This document shows positions 24,514 through 33,476 of a DNA stretch of 64,000 nucleotides, in pieces. Both the position numbers and the translations under genes were made by a program. Within the stretch, counting starts at the first letter, position 1, and each line of letters opens with the position of its first letter. The notes under the pieces were generated by a model. The model worked only from the letters and a program-made list of their open reading frames with translations, did not search any database and was not told where the DNA came from. Where the stretch lies: assembly GCF_020781975.1 (NCBI RefSeq), contig NZ_JAJGNI010000004.1:124001-188000 (forward strand), given 5' to 3'. Source of the stretch: Microbacterium schleiferi (GTDB taxonomy: Bacteria; Actinomycetota; Actinomycetes; Actinomycetales; Microbacteriaceae).

Positions 24514-26175
24514 TCAGTCGGTCTCGACCAGGTAGCGCGAGTAGGCGGGGAGGGTGAGGAAGGCGGGGAACTCGGTTCCGAGCGCGACTTCGCGGAAGAT
24601 CGCTGCAGCGTCGTCGAACCGGTCGCCCTCGAAGCGCGACACCTCGCCCAGCACCTGGGAGATCAGCCCCTCGACGTACTCACGGGTGATGGGCGTGCCG
24701 TCCTCAGTGGTCCGGTCCTGGTGGATCCACTGCCAGATCTGGGAGCGGCTAATCTCGGCGGTCGCGGCGTCCTCCATGAGGTTGTCGATCGCCACGGCTC
24801 CGAGGCCTCGGAGCCACGCTTCGATGTACCGGATGCCGACAGACACGTTGCCGTAGACGCCGGATGCCGTGATGGGGCGACCGATGTGCACATCGATGAG
24901 ATCTGCGGCGCGCACCGACACGTCGGGTCGCTGCCGGTCGAGCTGGTTGGGTCGGTCGCCGAGGACCGCGTCGAACTCCGCGCGCGCCACCGGGATCAGG
25001 TCGGGATGGGCCACCCACGTGCCATCGAACCCGTCGCCGGCCTCCCGCTTCTTGTCGGCTGCCACCTTCTCAAAGGCACGCTCGGTCACCTCGGGATCGC
25101 GGCGGTTGGGGATGAAGGCACTCATGCCGCCGATCGCGAAGGCACCCCGCTTGTGGCAGGTCTTCACGAGCAGTTCGGTGTAGGCCCGCATGAACGGCAC
25201 CGTCATTGTCACTTCGCTGCGGTCGGGCAGCACGAACCGCGCCCCGCGGCCGCGGTAGTTCTTGATGATCGAGAAGATGTAGTCCCAGCGGCCGGCATTC
25301 AGGCCCGCGACGTGGTCCCGCATCTCGAAGAGGATCTCCTCCATCTCGAAGGCGGCGGGCAGGGTCTCGATCAGCACCGTGGCGCGGATCGTGCCGTGCT
25401 CGATGCCGAGGTAGCGCTCACTGAAGGTGAACACGTCGTCCCAGAGCTTGGCTTCCTCCGCGGACTCGAGCTTGGCGATGTAGAAGTAGGGACCCACTCC
25501 GTTCTCGATCAGCTGCTTCGCGTTGTGGAAGAAGTAGAGCCCGAAGTCCACGAGCGAGCCCGAGGCATCCATCGTGCGTCCGGTGCGGTCGGTGTAGCGC
25601 AGGTGCTTCTCGACGAGGTGCCACCCCCGCGGGCGCATCACGATCGTCGGGGTCTGTTCGGCGGTGACCTCGTAGCTCTTACCTTCAGGGCTCGTGAACT
25701 GCAGCTGGCCGCGAATGGCGTCGTACAGGCTCAGCTGCCCCTCGATCACGTTCTTCCAGGTGGGGCTGGTCGCGTCTTCCTGGTCGGCGAGCCACACCTT
25801 CGCTCCCGAGTTCAAAGCGTTGATCGTCATCTTCGGGTCGGTGGGGCCGGTGATCTCCACGCGCCGGTCCTCGAGGCCGGGGCCGGCGCCGGCCACCCGC
25901 CACTCGTCGTCGTGGCGGATGTGCGCGGTGTCGTCGCGGAACTGCGGGTCGTGGCCGTTGCCGATCTCGAACCGGCGCCGCATCCGGTCGGCGAGGCGAT
26001 CGTGACGGCGGGCCGAGAATCGAGAATGCAGCTCAGTGAGGAACGCGAGCGCGTCGGGTGTGAGGATCTCGTCGTAGCGATCGCGGATCGGGCCGACGAC
26101 CTCGAGCACCGCCGCGGCGCTCGAGGTCGGCACGGGGGCCGTCCGGGCGGGCATCGGGGTGGTGGTTGCAGTCAT
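24514..26175 (-). CDS. aceB: malate synthase A
   Basis: A 553-residue TIM-barrel enzyme that condenses glyoxylate with acetyl-CoA. The family signature KTCHKRGAFAIGGMSAFIP is complete. The acidic residues that bind Mg2+ (in VLIETLPAAFEMEEIL) and the catalytic Asp region near the C-terminal domain are present. Its length fits isoform A rather than the 720-residue isoform G. It is the first gene of the aceB-aceA unit. Its start lies 164 bases from the divergent ramB start, the interval that holds the putative operators. Confidence 0.97.
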   Translation of the reverse strand: MTATTTPMPARTAPVPTSSAAAVLEVVGPIRDRYDEILTPDALAFLTELHSRFSARRHDRLADRMRRRFEIGNGHDPQFRDDTAHIRHDDEWRVAGAGPGLEDRRVEITGPTDPKMTINALNSGAKVWLADQEDATSPTWKNVIEGQLSLYDAIRGQLQFTSPEGKSYEVTAEQTPTIVMRPRGWHLVEKHLRYTDRTGRTMDASGSLVDFGLYFFHNAKQLIENGVGPYFYIAKLESAEEAKLWDDVFTFSERYLGIEHGTIRATVLIETLPAAFEMEEILFEMRDHVAGLNAGRWDYIFSIIKNYRGRGARFVLPDRSEVTMTVPFMRAYTELLVKTCHKRGAFAIGGMSAFIPNRRDPEVTERAFEKVAADKKREAGDGFDGTWVAHPDLIPVARAEFDAVLGDRPNQLDRQRPDVSVRAADLIDVHIGRPITASGVYGNVSVGIRYIEAWLRGLGAVAIDNLMEDAATAEISRSQIWQWIHQDRTTEDGTPITREYVEGLISQVLGEVSRFEGDRFDDAAAIFREVALGTEFPAFLTLPAYSRYLVETD

Positions 26176-26294
26176 GGCGCATCCGTCCTGTCTGGTCTCT
26201 CATCCGCCGGCTTCTCATCCGGTGGATCGACGCCTGGTTGGTCGTCGTGCACCTACTCTCCGTGAAGTTGTGGCGCCAAACTGACCAGATCGGT

Positions 26295-26331
26295 TGTGAA
26301 GATCACACGAAATTCCGCTTCTGTGACAGAA
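26295..26331. promoter_or_regulatory. two palindromes in the aceB/ramB divergent promoter
   Basis: TGTGA-AGA-TCACA (26295-26307) and TTCTGTGACAGAA (26319-26331) are each perfect inverted repeats around an odd centre, 24 bases apart centre to centre. The second overlaps a possible -10 (CAGAAT) ending seven bases before the ramB ATG, so autoregulation is plausible. The first resembles a CRP/GlxR half-site pair but with a 3-base rather than a 6-base spacer. Which protein binds is not known. Confidence 0.5.
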
Positions 26332-26339
26332 TCGGCGCT

Positions 26340-27827
26340 ATGACGAGCCTCACAGCGCCGGAAGAGTCGCTCCCGGCGATGACAACGGATGACGACGATG
26401 TCATCGACACACTCACCATCGGCAGGCGCATCCGCCAGTTGCGCACCGAGCGGCGGATGACCCTCGACGACCTGGCGGCGGCGGTCGACCGTGCCCCGAG
26501 CCAGTTGTCGATGATCGAGAACGGAAAGCGAGAGCCCAAGCTCACGCTGCTACGCACCATCGCGCGCGCGCTCGGAACGAATCTGGACGCCCTGCTGGAG
26601 TCAGAGCCGCTGGACGAGCGCGCGACGATGGAGGTCTCCCTCGAGCGGGCGATGCGGGGGCCGACCTTCCAGGCACTCGGAATCTCCCCGTTTCGCATCG
26701 GTCGCTCACTCCCCGATGAGGTGCTCGCGGCGATGCTTGCGTTGCAGGGCGAGATCGAGCGGCTGCGAGACGAACGGGCAGCCACTCCGGAAGTGGCGCG
26801 CCGCGCGAACCTGTCCCTACGCCGCCTTATGACCAGTCAGCAGAACTATTTCGCCGACCTCGAGGCTCACGCCCGCGACCTGTTGGCCGCCGTCGGACAC
26901 ACCGGTGGCCCGCTCACGCAGCGCACGGCATCCGATATCGCGGCCCACCTCGGCTTCACGATCCATTACGTCTCGGATGTCCCGCTGACCACGCGCAGCG
27001 TCCTGGACCTCAAGCACGGCAGGCTGTACCTCTCGAGCACGATCGCCAGCAAGCGCGATGCCCGCACTGCGGTGCTGCAGTCACTGGCTAGCCGCATCCT
27101 GAGCCATGCTGAGCCCGCCAGCTACGGTGACTTCCTGCGACAGCGCGTCGAGATCAACTATCTGACGGGGGCGCTCCTTATGCCGGAGGCCGACGCCGTG
27201 CCGTTTCTGCAGGAAGCCAAGGCTCGCCGCGCGCTGTCCATCGAAGACCTGCGTGACGCGTACTCGGTCTCGTACGAGACGGCGGCTCACCGATTCACGA
27301 ACCTCGCGACGGTTCACCTCGATCTTCCGGTGCACTTTCTGAAGGTCCATGAGTCGGGCACGATCACCAAGGCCTACGAGAACGACGACGTGAACTTCCC
27401 GACCGACCGGTTCGGTTCCATCGAGGGGCAGATGTGCTGCCGCAAATGGACGAGCCGCGTCGTGTTCGACATCCCCGACCGGTTCAACCCGTACTTCCAG
27501 TACACCGACACCGGTAACGGGACCTACTGGTGCACCGCGCGCGTCGAGCCCTCGTCCGAGGGGCTCCATTCGGTCAGCGTGGGCGTGCGCTTCGACGACA
27601 CGAAGTGGTTCATCGGCCGTGAGACGACCAATCGTGGCCTCTCCCGCCATTCGGTGGAGGTGTGCTGTCGCCGCGCGCCGGCAGAGCTGGAGTCATCCTG
27701 GCGTGGTCACTCCTGGCCGAACGTGCGTACCCCGCGCACGCTCCTTGCCACCCTCCCTACGGGGGCGTTCCCCGGTGTGGACACGACAGACGTCTACGAG
27801 TTCCTCGAGGCTCACGCACCCGAGTGA
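26340..27827 (+). CDS. ramB: RamB-like regulator of acetate/glyoxylate metabolism
   Basis: A 495-residue regulator. The XRE helix-turn-helix spans about residues 29-84 (RIRQLRTERRMTLDDLAA...QLSMIENGKREP). The middle carries the IrrE/ImmA-type domain (DUF955) without an HExxH protease motif, and the C-terminal DUF2083 part contains a Cys-rich segment (QMCCRKW ... EVCCRR). This is the architecture of Corynebacterium RamB, which represses aceA/aceB and acetate-activation genes in the absence of acetate. Its divergent placement next to aceB supports the name. The ATG at 26340 was chosen because the preceding frame lacks similarity and the operators lie there. Confidence 0.9.
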   Translation: MTSLTAPEESLPAMTTDDDDVIDTLTIGRRIRQLRTERRMTLDDLAAAVDRAPSQLSMIENGKREPKLTLLRTIARALGTNLDALLESEPLDERATMEVSLERAMRGPTFQALGISPFRIGRSLPDEVLAAMLALQGEIERLRDERAATPEVARRANLSLRRLMTSQQNYFADLEAHARDLLAAVGHTGGPLTQRTASDIAAHLGFTIHYVSDVPLTTRSVLDLKHGRLYLSSTIASKRDARTAVLQSLASRILSHAEPASYGDFLRQRVEINYLTGALLMPEADAVPFLQEAKARRALSIEDLRDAYSVSYETAAHRFTNLATVHLDLPVHFLKVHESGTITKAYENDDVNFPTDRFGSIEGQMCCRKWTSRVVFDIPDRFNPYFQYTDTGNGTYWCTARVEPSSEGLHSVSVGVRFDDTKWFIGRETTNRGLSRHSVEVCCRRAPAELESSWRGHSWPNVRTPRTLLATLPTGAFPGVDTTDVYEFLEAHAPE

Positions 27828-27839
27828 GCCGGGCTGACC

Positions 27840-29210
27840 TCATCGCCCGGCGATGAGGTCAGCGACCCGCGCGAGGGCAGATGTGCGTGATCCACCGCGG
27901 GCCTCTAGCCGGTCGGCCCCGCGGTAGGCGGTGTAGATCGCGTTGACGGCGGTCCATCGCAGCGGCTCGATCTCCCACCGCCTGGCTCGATGATCCACCC
28001 ACGGCAGGCGCGTGAGGTCGGTGCCACGGCGCAACAGCAGGTCGGCGAGCGTGCGCCCGGCGAGGTTTGTCGCTGTGACTCCGGTCCCGACGTAGCCCCC
28101 TGCCCATCCGAGCCCGGTCGCGCGGTCGAAGCCGACGGTCGCCGACCAGTCCCGCGGTACGCCGAGCACACCGGCCCAGGCATGAGCGACCGGCACACCA
28201 CGCGTGGCCGGGAAGAAGTCGTGCAACAACTCGGTGAGCGAACGGATCGTGCGTTCCTGAGTGCGCCCGTCAGTATCGACGCGGGATCCGTAGCGGTAGG
28301 GCACCCCGCGGCCGCCGAATGCGATGCGGTCATCAGCTGTGCGCTGTGCGTACATGTACACATGCGCGAAGTCGCCAAGGGCCTCTCGCCCCGACCAGCC
28401 GATCGCGTCCCACACGCCGCTCGGGAGCGGCTCGGTGACGATCATCGACGAGTTCATCGGCAGCCACGTGCGGTGCTCGTGACGCAGGCCCGCGGTGAAC
28501 CCTTCGGTCGCGCGGATGACGGCGTCGGCGCGAACCGTGCCGAGATCAGTCTCGACGCGTCCGGGCTCGATCGTTCGAGCTGTCGTCTGCTCGAAGATCC
28601 TCACACCCGCCCGTTCCACCGTTTCGGCAAGGCCCGCGGCGAGCTTCGCCGGGTGGATGCGTGCGCAGTGCGGATGCCAGAGACCACCGAGCACGCCCGC
28701 GACGTCGATGCGCGAGCGAGCATCCTCGGCATCCAGTTCGTGCACGTCAGTGTGGGGCCACGACAGTTCTTCGGCGGCAGTCTTGCGGAGGCGGGCGAGT
28801 TGCGCGGGGGTGCGGGCGATCTCGAGCTCGCCGCCCGCCACGATGTCGGCGTCGATGCCTTCGCGGCGGGTGACCTCGATGACCTCCCTCACGGTGTCGT
28901 TCAGTGCTCGTTGCTGCGCGATCGCGGCATCCCGCCCGTGGCGGGCGACGTACTGCGAGCGGTCTCCCGTAACCGAGTTGGTCAGCCAGCCACCGTTACG
29001 GCCTGACGCTCCGAAGCCCGCGAAACTCTGCTCGATGACGCCGACGCGCAGGTCGGGTTGTGCCAGCTTGAGGTAGTAAGCCGTCCACATTCCGGTGTAC
29101 CCGGCGCCGACGATGCAGACGTCCAGCGTGAGGTCACCCGGGAGCGGCGCGCGAGGGGCCGGGGTACCGCCGATGTCTCGCCACCACCACGACACGCCAC
29201 CATTGATCAC
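27840..29210 (-). CDS. FAD-dependent amine/amino-acid oxidoreductase (DAO family, PuuB-like)
   Basis: A 456-residue flavoenzyme. The dinucleotide-binding motif GAGYTG (35-40, in VCIVGAGYTGMWTAYYL) and the C-terminal GYVGTGVTATNLAGRTLADL segment that covers the flavin are intact. Proteins of this layout include gamma-glutamylputrescine oxidase and related glycine/D-amino-acid oxidases. The divergent gabT-gabD pair supports a role in putrescine or GABA breakdown, but the substrate is inferred. The GTG at 29210 has GGGAGA eight bases upstream; a GTG five codons later is an alternative. Confidence 0.85.
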   Translation of the reverse strand: MINGGVSWWWRDIGGTPAPRAPLPGDLTLDVCIVGAGYTGMWTAYYLKLAQPDLRVGVIEQSFAGFGASGRNGGWLTNSVTGDRSQYVARHGRDAAIAQQRALNDTVREVIEVTRREGIDADIVAGGELEIARTPAQLARLRKTAAEELSWPHTDVHELDAEDARSRIDVAGVLGGLWHPHCARIHPAKLAAGLAETVERAGVRIFEQTTARTIEPGRVETDLGTVRADAVIRATEGFTAGLRHEHRTWLPMNSSMIVTEPLPSGVWDAIGWSGREALGDFAHVYMYAQRTADDRIAFGGRGVPYRYGSRVDTDGRTQERTIRSLTELLHDFFPATRGVPVAHAWAGVLGVPRDWSATVGFDRATGLGWAGGYVGTGVTATNLAGRTLADLLLRRGTDLTRLPWVDHRARRWEIEPLRWTAVNAIYTAYRGADRLEARGGSRTSALARVADLIAGR

Positions 29211-29309
29211 GCGATGATTCTCCCACGACGGGAGCCGTCGCGTAAGTGATTGAGGACGACGGATTCCGACGTTCGAGCCGGACGGGTCGCGCGCGATCGA
29301 TCGTCCAGC

Positions 29310-29315
29310 TATCCT
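29310..29315 (+). promoter_or_regulatory. -10 box of gabT, leaderless spacing
   Basis: TATCCT ends six bases before the gabT ATG at 29322, and no ribosome-binding site intervenes. Confidence 0.6.
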
Positions 29316-29321
29316 CACGAC

Positions 29322-30677
29322 ATGAGCCAACTCGATAGCCCCACGGTCCCGCTCGGCGGCCCCACGCTCCCGCAGGAGCGACGCCTGGTCACGTCCATTC
29401 CGGGCCCGCGATCGCAGGAGCTGATGGCCCGCAAGGCTGCAGCAGTGTCGGCCGGTGTGGGGCACACGGCGCCGCTGTCGATCGTGGCTGCAGGCGGGGG
29501 CATCCTGCTGGACGCCGACGGCAACTCGATCGTGGACCTCGGTTCTGGCATCGCCGTCACCTCTATCGGCAACGCACACCCCGCCGTGGTCGCGGCAGTG
29601 CAGCAGCAGGTCGGCCAATTCACCCACACGTGTTTCATGGTGGCGCCCTACGAGCCATACGTGGCGGTGGCAGAGGCGCTGAACCGCATCACCCCGGGCG
29701 ATCACGAGAAGAAGACTGCACTGTTCAACTCGGGTGCCGAGGCCGTCGAGAACGCGGTGAAGATCGCACGCAAACACACCGGCCGGCAGGCTGTCGTCGC
29801 TTTTGATCACGGCTACCACGGCCGCACGAACCTCACGATGGCCCTCACTGCCAAGCACATGCCCTACAAGGCCGGATTCGGCCCCTTCGCTCCAGAGATC
29901 TACCGGGCGCCGATGTCTTACCCCTACCGAGACGGGCTCGACGGTGCCGCCGCAGCAAAGCGTGCGATCGGCGTCATCGAGAAGCACGTCGGAGTCACGG
30001 ATGTCGCGGCGATCATCATCGAGCCGATCCAGGGCGAGGGCGGATTCATCGTCCCGGCCGACGGCTTCCTACCCGCCCTGCAGGAGTGGGCGAACGCCAA
30101 CGGGGTCGTCCTGATCGCCGACGAGATCCAGACCGGCTTCGCCCGTACCGGTGCGATGTTCGCCAGCGACCTGTTCGGTATCGTCCCCGACCTGATCACC
30201 ACGGCCAAGGGGATCGCCGGCGGGCTGCCGCTTGCCGCCGTCACGGGACGAGCCGAGATCATGGATGCCTCGCACACCGGAGGACTCGGTGGCACCTACG
30301 GTGGCAACCCTGTCGCGTGCGCCGCGGCCCTCGCGGCCATCGAGGTGTACGAGACCGAGGACCTGTCGGCGCGGGCGCGGCACATCGGCGACGTTCTCGA
30401 ACGGCGCTTGCGCGACATTCAGGCATCCGACCCGCGTCTGGGCGACATCCGAGGGAGGGGCGCGATGATCGCTGTCGAGTTCGTCGACCCCGCCACGGGT
30501 GAGCCGGATGCCGCTCTCACGTCCCGCGTCGTTCGTGCCGCCCTCGACCAGGGCGTGTTGATGCTCACCTGCGGCACGTATGGGAACGTGATCCGCTTCC
30601 TGCCGCCCCTGGTCATCGGCGATGACCTGCTCGATGATGCACTGGACGTGTTGGCACACGTCCTGTCATCGTCGTGA
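29322..30677 (+). CDS. gabT: 4-aminobutyrate aminotransferase
   Basis: A 451-residue class III aminotransferase that converts GABA and 2-oxoglutarate to succinate semialdehyde and glutamate. The PLP lysine is K296 (LITTAKGIAGGLPL), with SGAEAVENAVKIAR as the phosphate-binding segment and IADEIQTGFARTG carrying the PLP-stacking Asp/Glu/Gln. The ATG follows a -10 box at leaderless distance. The stop lies 38 bases before gabD, which has its own strong ribosome-binding site, so the two enzymes act in series from one transcript. Confidence 0.93.
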   Translation: MSQLDSPTVPLGGPTLPQERRLVTSIPGPRSQELMARKAAAVSAGVGHTAPLSIVAAGGGILLDADGNSIVDLGSGIAVTSIGNAHPAVVAAVQQQVGQFTHTCFMVAPYEPYVAVAEALNRITPGDHEKKTALFNSGAEAVENAVKIARKHTGRQAVVAFDHGYHGRTNLTMALTAKHMPYKAGFGPFAPEIYRAPMSYPYRDGLDGAAAAKRAIGVIEKHVGVTDVAAIIIEPIQGEGGFIVPADGFLPALQEWANANGVVLIADEIQTGFARTGAMFASDLFGIVPDLITTAKGIAGGLPLAAVTGRAEIMDASHTGGLGGTYGGNPVACAAALAAIEVYETEDLSARARHIGDVLERRLRDIQASDPRLGDIRGRGAMIAVEFVDPATGEPDAALTSRVVRAALDQGVLMLTCGTYGNVIRFLPPLVIGDDLLDDALDVLAHVLSSS

Positions 30678-30715
30678 CCAACCGACCACCGTTCGCTGCC
30701 GACCGAGGAGGACCC

Positions 30716-32080
30716 ATGAGTATCTACGCCGTCGTTAATCCCGCCACCGGGGAGACGCTTGCCACCTACCCCACCATGACGGATGCCGAGGCCACAGCTG
30801 CGATCGCGGCAGCCGACGATGCCTACCGCACCTGGGGCCGCACCTCCGCTCCTGCCGAGCGCGCTGAGCTCGTGCGGCGCGCGGCGCAGCTGCACCGCGA
30901 GAGGCGAGATGAGCTTGCCGAGATCATCGTCCGCGAGATGGGCAAGCCGCTGTCGGCAGCTCTCGGCGAGGTCGACTTCGCTGCCGACATCACCGAGTAT
31001 TACGCCGACAACTACGAGAAGATCACCGGTGACACGCCTCTCGACATCCTCGCCGAGGGAACCGCCGTCATCCGTCGCTCGCCCCTGGGGGTGCTGTTGG
31101 GCATCATGCCGTGGAACTTCCCGTACTACCAGGTCGCACGTTTCGCCGCTCCGAACCTGGTCATCGGCAACACCATCCTGCTCAAGCATGCTCCCCAGTG
31201 CCCCGAGTCGGCGGCGGCGATCGCGGCGATCTACCGGGATGCCGGGTTCCCGGAGGGCGCCTACGTCGATGTGCGTCTGACCAATGAGCAGGCTGCGACA
31301 GTGATCGCTGATCCTCGCGTCCAGGGCGTCTCAGTGACCGGTTCGGAGCGTGCGGGTGCCGCTGTCGCCGAGGTGGCCGGTCGCAACCTCAAGAAGGTCG
31401 CGCTCGAGCTCGGTGGCTCCGACCCGTTCATCGTGCTCTCCACCGACGACCTTGACGCGACGGTGGACATGGCGGTCGAGGCCAGGCTCGACAACAACGG
31501 CCAGTCCTGCAACGCCCCCAAGCGCTTCATCATCATCGATGAGCTCTACGACGCGTTCGTGGAGAAGTTCGTGGCGGCCATGGCTGCGGCCCCCCTCGGG
31601 GACCCCTTCGCAGACGACACGGTGATCGGTCCGCTCTCGTCGCTGGCTGCAGCCGAGCGGCTCGAAGAGCAGGTGAACCGCGCCGTCGCGCAGGGCGCCA
31701 CTGTCGAGCTCGGCGGTGCCCGAGACGGGGCGTTCTATCCCGCGACGGTGCTCACTGGCGTCACGGCCGACAACGACATCTATCGCGAGGAACTGTTCGG
31801 TCCTGCGGGAGTGGTCTATCGCGTCGCCGACGAGGCGGAAGCTGTCGCCGTGGCGAACGCGACCAGCTACGGACTCGGCTCGTACGTGTTCACGACCGAT
31901 CCCGCGCAGGCCGAGCGGGTGGCCGACGCCATCGATGCGGGCATGGTGTACGTCAACATCGTGCTCGCCGACAGCCCCGAGCTTCCCTTCGGTGGCGTCA
32001 AGCGCTCCGGCACCTCGCGCGAGATGGGCCTGCTCGCCGCAGACGAGTTCGTCAACAAGAAGCTCATCCGCATCGCCTGA
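30716..32080 (+). CDS. gabD: NAD(P)-dependent succinate-semialdehyde dehydrogenase
   Basis: A 454-residue aldehyde dehydrogenase. The general base is E231 (ALELGGSDP), the catalytic Cys is C265 (NNGQSCNAPKR), and WNFPYYQ carries the Asn of the oxyanion hole. It oxidises succinate semialdehyde to succinate for the TCA cycle, completing GABA breakdown begun by gabT. The ATG at 30716 is fixed by GAGGAGG seven bases upstream. At 454 residues it belongs to the shorter class exemplified by Sad/GabD2. The cofactor preference is not evident from sequence. Confidence 0.92.
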   Translation: MSIYAVVNPATGETLATYPTMTDAEATAAIAAADDAYRTWGRTSAPAERAELVRRAAQLHRERRDELAEIIVREMGKPLSAALGEVDFAADITEYYADNYEKITGDTPLDILAEGTAVIRRSPLGVLLGIMPWNFPYYQVARFAAPNLVIGNTILLKHAPQCPESAAAIAAIYRDAGFPEGAYVDVRLTNEQAATVIADPRVQGVSVTGSERAGAAVAEVAGRNLKKVALELGGSDPFIVLSTDDLDATVDMAVEARLDNNGQSCNAPKRFIIIDELYDAFVEKFVAAMAAAPLGDPFADDTVIGPLSSLAAAERLEEQVNRAVAQGATVELGGARDGAFYPATVLTGVTADNDIYREELFGPAGVVYRVADEAEAVAVANATSYGLGSYVFTTDPAQAERVADAIDAGMVYVNIVLADSPELPFGGVKRSGTSREMGLLAADEFVNKKLIRIA

Positions 32081-32101
32081 TAGGCGCTTTTCCTCACAGC
32101 G

Positions 32102-32147
32102 GTCGTGGACCGCGCCAGGGCCAAGGGTCCCTAGTGCGGTCCACGAC
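32102..32147 (+). terminator. putative terminator of gabTD
   Basis: A perfect 12-bp stem (GTCGTGGACCGC, 32102-32113; complement 32136-32147) with a 22-base interior that contains a further AGGG/CCCT pairing. It lies 22 bases after the gabD stop and has no U-run. Confidence 0.6.
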
Positions 32148-32166
32148 GCGCACTCACAATGAGGAC

Positions 32167-32607
32167 ATGGAAGAGATGATGGACGATGTCGTCGCCACTC
32201 TCAGCGACGCCGAGTGCTGGCAGCTTCTTACCGGTGAAGAGCTCGGTCGCCTGGTCACCCGGGTCGGAGATGTCCTCGACATCTTCCCCGTCAACTACGT
32301 CGTCGATCGGGACACCATCGTGTTCCGCACCGCCGAGGGAAGCAAGCTCGTCGAACTTACCGTCAACGATGAGGTGCTCTTCGAAGTCGACCACTACACC
32401 GACACCATGGCGTGGAGCGTCATCGTTCGCGGTCGCGCCCAGCGCCTTGCGACCGAGGAAGAGGTCGAAGCCGCCGACGAGCTTCCGCTTCGGCCCTGGT
32501 TACCGACATTGAAGTACCACTATGTTCGCGTGAGTGCCGAGTCCATGTCGGGTCGACGCTTCCGTCGCGGACCCGAGCCGGATCGGTACGGCATCGCCGA
32601 CTATTGA
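32167..32607 (+). CDS. pyridoxamine 5'-phosphate oxidase-fold flavoprotein
   Basis: A 146-residue split-barrel protein of the type that binds FMN or F420 (SAECWQLLTGEELGRLVT at the N-terminus, then VNYVVDRDTIVFRTAEGSK). Family members include nitroimidazole reductases and antioxidant F420 enzymes. No substrate can be assigned. The ATG at 32167 lies six bases after CACAAT, a weak -10, so the transcript may be leaderless; the ATG at 32176 is an alternative start. Confidence 0.75.
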   Translation: MEEMMDDVVATLSDAECWQLLTGEELGRLVTRVGDVLDIFPVNYVVDRDTIVFRTAEGSKLVELTVNDEVLFEVDHYTDTMAWSVIVRGRAQRLATEEEVEAADELPLRPWLPTLKYHYVRVSAESMSGRRFRRGPEPDRYGIADY

Positions 32608-32636
32608 GGCCTTGCCTCAGGCATCCGGGCGGTGAC

Positions 32637-33476
32637 ATGCCCGATCATGGTGAGGTGAACCCCGCGCGACTGTGGATTCCGGTTGTTGCCGGAGCCCTCA
32701 CCGTTGCGCTCGGAATCCTGGCGGTCGCCGGCGTGCAGTGGCTCACCGCTGACCGGCGGCCGACCGCTGTCACTGCATCTCAGGCTGATGCGATCGCCGA
32801 TGTCCTAGCCCAGAACGCGGCCTTCGCCGCCGACATCCGGCACGCCCGAGGTGAATACGTCGAAGCAGCTGCGGCATGGGAAGCCGACGCTGCGTGGATC
32901 GCGCAATGGCAGGAGAAGGACGCTGCTCCTCAGCCCGCGGTGCCGAACCCGGGAGGGCAGGAGTTCCCCGGAGACGATCCGCAGGGTCGCGCGTTCCTCG
33001 ACTCGATCGGGGCGACCGAAGTGCACGTGATCTTCGATGCCGGTCCCGAGAATTGCGGGTACGCCGGACAGGAGGACGGGCCGAACACTCTGGTGGTGGG
33101 CGGGTGCTACCAGACCGCTTACCCCGACTGGCTGTTCGTCGCGTGGGAATCCGGCATCCAGCGACTGGCGTGGCCCATGTTCGTCCACGAAGCCGTGCAC
33201 TGGTACCAGTACCAGAACTTTTTCCCGTACCTGCTGGCCGCCGAGCGCACCGGAATCACTCACGACGATTACGAGTGGGCGCTCGAGACCGATGCGAGCT
33301 GCCGGGCGGTCTACCAGCACGGCATCGACCGGTCAGCCTTCGAGGGCTCCTCGTCGCCGTGCGACATCCAGGACTGGAGCGACGGATGGTTCGTCGACCA
33401 GCTCGTCGGGCTCGGGGTGCGAACGAGTGCCCCGACGCCCGAGGAGTTCGAGGTCAGTGCGGTGGTTCGCCCGTGA
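32637..33476 (+). CDS. putative membrane-anchored or secreted HExxH zinc metalloprotein
   Basis: A 279-residue protein of unknown family. A transmembrane or uncleaved signal segment (about 12-36, WIPVVAGALTVALGILAVAG) precedes an exported domain. The motif FVHEAVHWYQYQ gives H184-E185-A-V-H188, a canonical HExxH zinc site. A downstream acidic residue (in WALETDASC) could be the third ligand. At least five Cys lie in the exported domain (ENCGYAG, GGCYQT, DASCRA, SSPCDIQ) and suggest disulphides. ATG at 32637 and GTG at 32655 are both possible starts. The stop overlaps the GTG of the lipoprotein gene, so the two are made together. Confidence 0.65.
   Translation: MPDHGEVNPARLWIPVVAGALTVALGILAVAGVQWLTADRRPTAVTASQADAIADVLAQNAAFAADIRHARGEYVEAAAAWEADAAWIAQWQEKDAAPQPAVPNPGGQEFPGDDPQGRAFLDSIGATEVHVIFDAGPENCGYAGQEDGPNTLVVGGCYQTAYPDWLFVAWESGIQRLAWPMFVHEAVHWYQYQNFFPYLLAAERTGITHDDYEWALETDASCRAVYQHGIDRSAFEGSSSPCDIQDWSDGWFVDQLVGLGVRTSAPTPEEFEVSAVVRP

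Noticed and set aside
26295-26307. A canonical GlxR/CRP site
   Set aside because: The arms TGTGA/TCACA fit but the spacer is 3 bases instead of 6, so I list it only as a palindrome of unknown binder.
26166-26339. A longer RamB with 58 extra N-terminal residues
   Set aside because: The extra stretch runs through the divergent promoter and lacks similarity to the family.
27840-29987. A 715-residue oxidoreductase fusion on the minus strand
   Set aside because: The first 259 residues are antisense to gabT and Arg/His/Asp-rich; the FAD enzyme begins at 29210.
32412-32636. Extension of the HExxH protein into the preceding gene
   Set aside because: That segment overlaps the flavoprotein gene in another frame and lacks coding signs.
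32876-33472. A large protein ending in the lipoprotein
   Set aside because: The upstream part is the alternate frame of the HExxH gene; the GTG at 33473 with a signal peptide and lipobox is the natural start.
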